From Candidatus Bathyarchaeota archaeon RBG_13_60_20 (GTDB taxonomy: Archaea; Thermoproteota; Bathyarchaeia; TCS64), in NCBI GenBank assembly GCA_001775965.1, contig MEZG01000007.1, positions 2,109 to 12,796 on the forward strand: a stretch of 10,688 nt of DNA. Reading direction: 5' to 3'. The stretch's first letter is position 1; every line of letters starts with the position of its first letter. The translations under genes were made by a program, and so were the position numbers. Positions 6,285 through 10,688 of the stretch are shown here, one piece after another. A model generated the notes under the pieces. The model did not search any database and was not told the origin of the DNA. It saw only the letters and a list, made by a program, of their open reading frames with translations.

Positions 6285-6551
6285 ATGAACCATATGACAG
6301 ATGAAAGAAAAAACCAGGGCGGGTACAGCTCAAGGGTTACACGCGCAGAGGTACAAAAACACCTACCCCAGGACCTTCTGCCCAAAGTCACGGTGCTGCT
6401 CCAGGGCTCAGGCTACGTCACAATAAGCCCAAGAGCGTTGACGCGGCCTGACTGGCGTAGAATCGACGAGAAAGTTAGACGATTGGGCGGTCTCTGGGTT
6501 TCCAACGAAAGGCACAACCACTGGAGCATCCCATTCCCCCGAACGCGGTGA
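6285..6551 (+). CDS. Hypothetical 88-residue protein
   Basis: I do not recognise this protein. Its N-terminus (1-20) is polar and probably disordered. Residues 20-40 (RAEVQKHLPQDLLPKVTVLL) could be a helix then a strand. Residues 41-85 read as strand (SGYVTISPRAL), helix (PDWRRIDEKVRRLGG) and strand (LWVSNERHNHWSIPF). The Trp-rich, basic, Gly-Gly turn layout suggests a compact nucleic-acid-binding fold, but this is inference. ATG 6285 is taken as start; ATG 6294 is equally possible, and neither has a clear Shine-Dalgarno. It follows the helix-turn-helix gene by 55 bp in the same direction and may be co-transcribed with it. No membrane segment or signal peptide is visible. Confidence 0.55.
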   Translation: MNHMTDERKNQGGYSSRVTRAEVQKHLPQDLLPKVTVLLQGSGYVTISPRALTRPDWRRIDEKVRRLGGLWVSNERHNHWSIPFPRTR

Positions 6552-6574
6552 CGGCATTGTCCGAAACGACTTTC

Positions 6575-6600
6575 TGTTCGCGTAAAGAGCCCCGCGAATA
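6575..6600. repeat. Hairpin downstream of the 88-residue ORF
   Basis: TGTTCGCG (6575-6582) pairs with CGCGAATA (6593-6600), an 8-bp stem with one G-U pair and a 10-nt loop, 23 bp after the stop codon. It probably protects or processes the 3' end of the upstream transcript. The GC-rich part of 6601-6650 shows no gene. Confidence 0.4.
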
Positions 6601-6654
6601 GGGATGCGCCGCGTAATCCGGTCCACGCCTTTAATGCGGGCGCCACGACCACGA

Positions 6655-6703
6655 TTTTTGACCTGATTTTTTAAATTTGTAATTTAACCGCTGCCCTTTT
6701 TTT
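6655..6703 (+). terminator. T-tracts between the accessory segment and the aIF1A gene
   Basis: Three T-runs (6655-6659, 6667-6672, 6697-6703) in an AT-rich stretch downstream of the 88-residue ORF. Such tracts act as archaeal terminators and would insulate the aIF1A gene from upstream transcription. The TTTTTTAAATTT and TTTTTTTAAATAAA parts could also serve as promoter elements. Confidence 0.45.
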
Positions 6704-6719
6704 AAATAAATACGTCTCC

Positions 6720-6727
6720 TTTAAATT
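6720..6727 (+). promoter_or_regulatory. TATA box of the aIF1A gene
   Basis: TTTAAATT is centred about 36 bp upstream of the TTG at 6760 and predicts a transcription start near 6750, giving a leader of about 10 nt. It lies just downstream of the T-tract region. Confidence 0.5.
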
Positions 6728-6759
6728 GTGCGCGGTGTATACTCCCCCGGATTCAGACA

Positions 6760-7074
6760 TTGGGTAAGAAGCTGGTGAAGACTGAGGTAGACATTCGCAA
6801 GGGGATGATGTACCCCAACAAGAACGACATTCTCGGTATCGTGATCAAGAATTACGGTCAGACGCGCATGAACATCAAGTGTCAGGACGGCCAGATGCGC
6901 ATCTGCCGCGTGAGAGGCAAGATGAAGAAGCGCGTCTGGGTGCGCGAAGGCGACGTGGTCCTCATAAGCCCGTGGGATTTCCAGTCAGCTGAGAAGGGCG
7001 ACATCATCTTCAGGTATACGAGTAACCAGGCTTTCATGTTAAGAGATAAGGGATACCTCAACATAGAAGCATAA
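6760..7074 (+). CDS. eif1A: Translation initiation factor aIF1A
   Basis: A 104-residue archaeal homologue of eukaryotic eIF1A. It is an OB-fold (S1-like) protein that binds the A-site region of the small ribosomal subunit and promotes initiation-complex formation. Diagnostic segments in order: DILGIVIKNYGQTRMNIKC (23-41), DGQMRICRVRGKMKKRVWV (43-61), the near-invariant REGDVVLISPWDFQ (62-75), and GDIIFRYTSNQ (80-90) leading to a C-terminal GYL. Length matches the family (about 100-115). The start is TTG 6760: no ATG lies upstream in frame, and MGKK fits the basic N-terminus of the family. A TTTAAATT box lies about 36 bp upstream. This is the best marker that the window is archaeal and chromosomal. 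The gene stands alone rather than in an operon, and ends in TAA. Confidence 0.95.
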   Translation: MGKKLVKTEVDIRKGMMYPNKNDILGIVIKNYGQTRMNIKCQDGQMRICRVRGKMKKRVWVREGDVVLISPWDFQSAEKGDIIFRYTSNQAFMLRDKGYLNIEA

Positions 7075-7170
7075 ATTTTAGACTAGACCCATTTGTATGC
7101 ACGTAGATTGAATGCATCCACGGTGCGAAATTTCACTTCCCTCTGAAAGCCGCTTGAGTATTTACAGTGT

Positions 7171-7196
7171 TCGAAGTGTGTATCAGGTCGAAGTGT
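7171..7196 (+). repeat. Direct repeat TCGAAGTGT
   Basis: TCGAAGTGT occurs at 7171-7179 and 7188-7196, 17 bp apart, in the 156-bp gap between the convergent aIF1A and aminotransferase genes. No gene, tRNA or long T-tract is seen in this gap. A GAAATTTC palindrome lies near 7125-7135. Significance is unknown. Confidence 0.35.
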
Positions 7197-7230
7197 AAGG
7201 TGGAATTCATGGATTTGGGAAAAAATCTGG

Positions 7231-8607
7231 TTAGAGACTGAACTTTATCATGGTCTCCGTGAGGGTCTGCTCCAGCACCTGCAGGCCCTCATCGATCTGC
7301 TCCTTGGAGATGACCAGGGCGGGCATCATCCTGAGGATGCTGGTGTTCCAGCTGCTGCCCACGATGAGGCCGTTCTCCTTGATCTTCCCGGTGAAATACT
7401 GCATGGGGTTCTTGTCTGGGTCCTTCTTGTCCTCCGCCGAGAGCTCCCGGGGGAACAGGCTCTCCTTGGTCTCACGGTCCTTGACGAGCTCCACGCCCAT
7501 GAAGAGGCCGAGGCCGCGCACGTCGCCGATGATGGGCACCCGCTCCATCATGCCGCGTAGCTCGTCCATCATGTAGGCGCCCATCTTGGCTGCCCTGTCG
7601 GCCAGCTTCTCCTTCTCGTAGAGGTCGATGACGGCCAGGGCCGTGGCGCAGCTGACGGCGTGGCCGCTGTACGTGTAGCTGTGGGGGAATCCCTTCTGGT
7701 CGAAGTGGTCGGCCATCTTCTTGTTGATTATGCAGGCGCCGAGGGGAACGTAGCCGCATGTGATGCCCTTGGCGTAGGTCTCCACGTCCGGCACGACTCC
7801 CCAGTGCTCGCAGGCGAACATCTTGCCGGTGCGTGCGAAGCCCGTCATCACCTCGTCGAAGATAAGCAGCACCCCCTTCTCGTCGCATATCTCCCTTATC
7901 CTCTTCCAGTACCCTTCGGGGGGCACCACCTGGCCCGCCCAGCTGCATATGGGCTCCGCCATGAAGGCCGCGACGGTGTTGTCGCCTTCCTTCTCTATTG
8001 TGTACCTGAGGAAGTCGGCGCAGATGAGCTCGCACTCGGGGTACGTCTTCTTGTAGGGGCACCTGTAGCAGTAGGGGCTGGGGATGTGCTTGAACTCCTC
8101 GAAGATGCTGAGGCCCCTGAACTGGCGGTTCCTGGCGCTGCCCCCGACGCTCACCATGGCGTACGTGGAGCCGTGGTACGCGTCCCAGAACCCAATGATC
8201 TTGGAGGCCTCCCTGTAGAGCTGGGCCAGCTTGATGGCCACCTCGTTGGCCTCCGTCCCGCTGTTGCCGAAGAAGGTCTGGCACAAGTCCCCCGGCGTGA
8301 TCTGGGCCAGCTTCTTGGCCAGCCTAACCTGGGGCTCGCTGAAGTAGCTGGGCGACGCGTAGGCCAGCTCGTCCAACTGCTTCTTGGCCGCCTCTATAGG
8401 CACCCTGTTGCCCATGCCTATGTGGACGTTGTACAGCTGGCTCATGAAGTCCAGGTACCTGTGGCCGGCCGCGTCCCACATGTACAGGCCCTCGCCCTTC
8501 ACCATGACCAGGGGCTTCTGCCGCTCGCTGGGCTCCCACCGCTGGACCAGGTAGGTGGAGGCGTCCTCCTTAAGCTGCTTGTCCTTACTCTCCGAGAACT
8601 GGGTCAT
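7231..8607 (-). CDS. Class III PLP-dependent aminotransferase
   Basis: A 458-residue cytoplasmic fold-type I aminotransferase. The pyridoxal-phosphate site is complete: NSGTEA phosphate-binding loop (115-120), YHG (144-146), Glu218 (AEPI), the DEV aspartate at 251, and the Schiff-base lysine 280 in YAKGITCGYVPLGA. Length and motifs fit the omega-amino acid:pyruvate, 4-aminobutyrate and related class III enzymes; the exact donor cannot be read. An unusual four-cysteine insert at 180-196 (CYRC, then Cys192 and Cys196) could bind metal; I recall a CYRCP signature in some archaeal and thermophile members. ATG 8607 is the start, with a GATTTAG box about 34 bp upstream. It lies downstream of the minus-strand amidohydrolase gene, separated by a terminator-like hairpin, so the two are probably not one operon. 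Confidence 0.93.
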   Translation of the reverse strand: MTQFSESKDKQLKEDASTYLVQRWEPSERQKPLVMVKGEGLYMWDAAGHRYLDFMSQLYNVHIGMGNRVPIEAAKKQLDELAYASPSYFSEPQVRLAKKLAQITPGDLCQTFFGNSGTEANEVAIKLAQLYREASKIIGFWDAYHGSTYAMVSVGGSARNRQFRGLSIFEEFKHIPSPYCYRCPYKKTYPECELICADFLRYTIEKEGDNTVAAFMAEPICSWAGQVVPPEGYWKRIREICDEKGVLLIFDEVMTGFARTGKMFACEHWGVVPDVETYAKGITCGYVPLGACIINKKMADHFDQKGFPHSYTYSGHAVSCATALAVIDLYEKEKLADRAAKMGAYMMDELRGMMERVPIIGDVRGLGLFMGVELVKDRETKESLFPRELSAEDKKDPDKNPMQYFTGKIKENGLIVGSSWNTSILRMMPALVISKEQIDEGLQVLEQTLTETMIKFSL

Positions 8608-8638
8608 AGAACCACGGTTCTACTCAGCCCCAGGATGC

Positions 8639-8645
8639 CTAAATC
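8639..8645 (-). promoter_or_regulatory. TATA-like box of the aminotransferase gene
   Basis: GATTTAG on the minus strand, centred about 34 bp upstream of ATG 8607, implying a leader of about 7 nt. The match to a TATA consensus is weak. Confidence 0.35.
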
Positions 8646-8720
8646 ATTAGTGGTGGCGGAGGCTAAGAGGTCGGGCTCCCCAACTGTCCACCTAGCTTGA
8701 CATGCAGTCATCTTAATTGA

Positions 8721-8738
8721 AATAAAACGTAATAAAAC
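8721..8738. repeat. Direct repeat AATAAAAC with 10-bp period
   Basis: AATAAAAC occurs at 8721-8728 and 8731-8738, exactly one helical turn apart, upstream of the minus-strand aminotransferase gene. It could be a regulator site or simple AT-rich sequence. The remaining part of 8608-8811 holds the promoter and terminator described separately and no gene. Confidence 0.3.
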
Positions 8739-8752
8739 ACATTGCTTTATTG

Positions 8753-8792
8753 AAAAAAACGCCGTCCCGCAGTGGCGGAACAGCGGCGGACA
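8753..8792 (-). terminator. Hairpin plus T-run terminator of the amidohydrolase gene
   Basis: Read on the minus strand after the stop at 8812, CGCCG (8784-8788) pairs with CGGCG (8760-8764), with an inner CCGC/GCGG pairing (8767-8778), followed at once by seven T (8753-8759). This looks like an intrinsic-type terminator, and at the least a T-tract terminator. Confidence 0.55.
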
Positions 8793-8811
8793 TAGTCAAC
8801 TTTACACATTA

Positions 8812-10089
8812 TTACAGCGATACATAAGGATTCAGTGCTCCGCGCCTGTCCACCTCGACGACGCCCTCCTTCACCACAAACTGGATGGCGTTTAGGTCCT
8901 GGAGCACCCTGATATTCTCCAGGGGGTTGCCGTCCACGACTATTAGGTCGGCCAGCTTGCCCTTCTCAAGGGTCCCGAATCTGTGGAGCTTGCCGAGCGC
9001 GTCGGCCGCGTTCCGCGTTGCCAGCAGCAGCGCCTCGGCTGGGGTCATCTTCAGCTTCGTGACGTACTGCTCCAGCTCCCAGCTGTTGGCGCCGGGCGGG
9101 AACACGTGGCCGCAGTCGGTGCCCATGGCCATCTTGACCCCCGCCTCCAGGGCGGCCCTCTGGCTCTCCAGGTGGCGCTCGTCGAAGGGTCTGCCTCCCA
9201 GCTTCTTGGGCAGGTACTGGGTGGGGAGGCCCATGACCTCCTCGCGGTAGTAGCTGGGGGCCAGCGTGGGCGTCGTGTACAGCCCCTTCCTGACGATGGT
9301 GTCTATGGTGTCGTCGTCCAGCTCGGAAGCGTGCTCTATGGTGTCGATGCCTGCCTCGGCCGCCATCCTGCACCCTATGATGCCCTCCGTGTGGCTGGCC
9401 ACCTTCAGGCCGAAGCTGTGGGCCTCGTCCACGATGACGCCCAGCTCCTCAGGCGTGTAGTTCCTGTAGTTGGGGTCGTTGGTGGGGCCGCCCGCCATGC
9501 CGCCCGTCGTCGTTGTCTTGATCCAGTCCACCTGCTCCCTGACGCAGACGCGGGTCATCTTCCTGACCTCGTCCACGCCGTCCGCCGTCACGTGCATGTA
9601 CCGGAGCGGATGGGGCCTTATGACATCTAGGTGGCTGGCCGTGGACGTGACGACGCCGGCCACCTCCAGCCTGCAGCCCTTGACGAGACCCTGCTCCAGC
9701 GCGGTTCTCAGTGAGACGGCGTCCCTGCCCGTGTACTCCGGGAACGGGTAGACCAGGTCTCGGCACGTCGTGTACCCGGCCTCCAGGAGCACCCGGGCGT
9801 GCTTGACCGCGTATAGGAGCTGCAGGCTCTCGGGTATCAGGTAACGTTCATGGTAGTCGAGGGGGCCCACCATCTGGAAGATGTGGACGTGTAGGTCCAT
9901 GAGGCCGGGGATGATGGTCTTGCCCCGGGCGTCTATGACCCTCGCCTCCTTGGGAATGTCAACGTCTTTGGCTGGGCCAGAGTCCACTATCTGTTTGCCC
10001 TTGACGAGGACGGCCCCGTTGAGGACCGGGTCCGAGCCTGTGCCGTCCCACAGTAGCCCTCCCTTCACTGCTAGAATGTTTTCACTCAT
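8812..10089 (-). CDS. Metal-dependent amidohydrolase (imidazolonepropionase/prolidase-like)
   Basis: A 425-residue amidohydrolase-1 superfamily enzyme, related to imidazolonepropionase-like hydrolases and Xaa-Pro dipeptidases of the amidohydrolase type. A binuclear metal site is readable: HVH (67-69) in PGLMDLHVHIF, the probable carbamylated lysine Lys191 (WIKTTTTGG), His233 (ASHTEG), His253 (IEHAS) and Asp325 (GTDCG). The C-terminus (ATRNAADALGK, GTLEKGKLADLIVVDGNPL) forms the usual small beta-sandwich with the N-terminal strand. Substrate is likely a cyclic amide, dipeptide or N-acyl amino acid; it cannot be chosen from sequence. The frame extends to a start at 10146, but ATG 10089 is preferred because GATATATC is centred 26-27 bp upstream, ideal for a leaderless mRNA, and SENILAVKGG fits the family start. 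It is divergent from the M20 gene. Confidence 0.93.
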   Translation of the reverse strand: MSENILAVKGGLLWDGTGSDPVLNGAVLVKGKQIVDSGPAKDVDIPKEARVIDARGKTIIPGLMDLHVHIFQMVGPLDYHERYLIPESLQLLYAVKHARVLLEAGYTTCRDLVYPFPEYTGRDAVSLRTALEQGLVKGCRLEVAGVVTSTASHLDVIRPHPLRYMHVTADGVDEVRKMTRVCVREQVDWIKTTTTGGMAGGPTNDPNYRNYTPEELGVIVDEAHSFGLKVASHTEGIIGCRMAAEAGIDTIEHASELDDDTIDTIVRKGLYTTPTLAPSYYREEVMGLPTQYLPKKLGGRPFDERHLESQRAALEAGVKMAMGTDCGHVFPPGANSWELEQYVTKLKMTPAEALLLATRNAADALGKLHRFGTLEKGKLADLIVVDGNPLENIRVLQDLNAIQFVVKEGVVEVDRRGALNPYVSL

Positions 10090-10111
10090 GGTATGAACCC
10101 GTCCCGGAGCC

Positions 10112-10119
10112 GATATATC
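10112..10119. promoter_or_regulatory. Palindromic TATA box between amidohydrolase and M20 genes
   Basis: GATATATC is a perfect palindrome centred 26-27 bp from ATG 10089 (-). On the plus strand it would predict a start near 10142 and a 36-nt leader for the M20 gene at 10179. It may serve both divergent genes; use by the minus-strand gene is better supported. Confidence 0.55.
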
Positions 10120-10178
10120 GTTTCCCCCCGCCCAGGGGGCTCGCAAGTTTCATCCCTGCCACGCGCAAATCCTTACCC

Positions 10179-10688
10179 ATGTCAGTGAAGGAGAAGGTCT
10201 ACAGTAGGATAGACAGGGACTACGACGCTCACCTGAACCAGATCAGCGATTTCCTCCGCCACCCCAGCATAAGCCAGACCGGCGAAGGCATGGACGAGAT
10301 CGTGGAGTACCTCAAGGACTGGCTGGGGCGCTTAGGCTGCACCAATGTAGAGGCCGTGAAGCCCGACTACTACTGGCCCATCGTCTACGGCGAGTACAAT
10401 GCCGGAGCCGAGAAGACCCTCATCGTGTACGGCATGTACGACGTGCAGCCCGTGGACGACGGCTGGACCATACAGCCCTTCGAGGCCCGCATCGAGGAGC
10501 GTGAGCCCTTCGGCAGGGTCTACCACACCAGGGGCTGCATGAACACCAAGGGCCCCATGGCCACGGCCTTCAACGCCGTGGAGGCGATGAAGGCGGTGGA
10601 CGAGCTGCCCGTGAACCTCATCTTCGTCCTGGAGGGCGAGGAGGAGATGGGCAGCAGGAGCATGCCCGGCTTCGTGGAGAAGCACCAG
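10179..10688 (+). CDS. M20-family metallohydrolase, N-terminal part (partial)
   Basis: The frame from ATG 10179 stays open to the window end, giving 170 residues. It resembles the carnosinase/DapE branch of M20: LIVYGMYDVQPV (81-92), GWTIQPFEARI (95-105), TRGCMNTKGPM (117-127) and VNLIFVLEGEEEMGS (145-159). The family hydrolyses dipeptides or N-acyl amino acids with two zinc ions. Two expected metal ligands differ: the His of YGHxDVQP is Met86, and the bridging Asp of TDDKGP is Asn122. Asp88 and the Glu-Glu catalytic pair (~154-155) remain. I recall an M20 subgroup with YGMYDV and an Asn before TKGP or SKGP, so this is probably a natural variant rather than a decayed gene; its reaction is unclear. 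The C-terminal ligands lie outside the window. No Shine-Dalgarno is evident. Confidence 0.85.
   Translation, partial: MSVKEKVYSRIDRDYDAHLNQISDFLRHPSISQTGEGMDEIVEYLKDWLGRLGCTNVEAVKPDYYWPIVYGEYNAGAEKTLIVYGMYDVQPVDDGWTIQPFEARIEEREPFGRVYHTRGCMNTKGPMATAFNAVEAMKAVDELPVNLIFVLEGEEEMGSRSMPGFVEKHQ

Noticed and set aside
5160..6760. Attachment site, tRNA or CRISPR array
   Set aside because: No tRNA cloverleaf, no flanking direct repeats of useful length, and no regularly spaced repeats could be found by reading both strands.
7660..8700. Long plus-strand frame opposite the aminotransferase
   Set aside because: Antisense to a complete aminotransferase; composition is typical of a GC-driven shadow frame.

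Overview
The window is archaeal and GC-rich. Three things support this: an archaeal translation initiation factor 1A (aIF1A), heavy use of AGG arginine codons, and TATA-like boxes centred about 27 bp upstream of several start codons, as expected for leaderless archaeal transcripts. The gene set (M14 and M20 peptidases, two amidohydrolases, a class III aminotransferase, a CopB-type ATPase) suits a heterotrophic archaeon that degrades peptides or amino acids, perhaps in Thermoproteota. I cannot place it more precisely by eye.

Layout, left to right. (1) 1-951 (+): C-terminal part of an M14-type zinc carboxypeptidase, cut by the window edge. It converges with a small TIGR04076-like protein at 957-1307 (-). 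(2) 1495-3549 (-): a CopB-type copper P-type ATPase with a His-rich N-terminus, preceded on the same strand by an ASCH-domain protein at 3600-4058 (-). (3) 4184-5104 (+): an ACMSD-like amidohydrolase, divergent from the ASCH gene. An in-frame TAG cuts off its conserved C-terminal end, which continues in frame to a second TAG at 5158. (4) About 5160-6700: a more AT-rich, accessory-looking segment with a 47-codon ribbon-helix-helix regulator, a helix-turn-helix protein, an unrecognised 88-residue protein, a possible 22-codon ORF, hairpins and short repeats. The 22-codon ORF, the ribbon-helix-helix gene and the helix-turn-helix gene have good Shine-Dalgarno sequences, unlike most flanking genes. 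(5) 6760-7074 (+): aIF1A. (6) 7231-8607 (-): a class III aminotransferase. (7) 8812-10089 (-): a metal-dependent amidohydrolase, divergent from an M20-type hydrolase at 10179 (+) that runs off the window.

How the genes fit together: the peptidases, amidohydrolases and aminotransferase would suit use of peptides, amino acids or other nitrogen compounds, but most are single genes with their own promoters, so no dedicated pathway can be claimed. Copper export by CopB is independent of this. The 5.2-6.7 kb segment is the best candidate for something unusual, probably the remnant or regulatory part of a small mobile element. No integrase, replication protein, attachment site, CRISPR array or tRNA was recognised, so a new system is not demonstrated.
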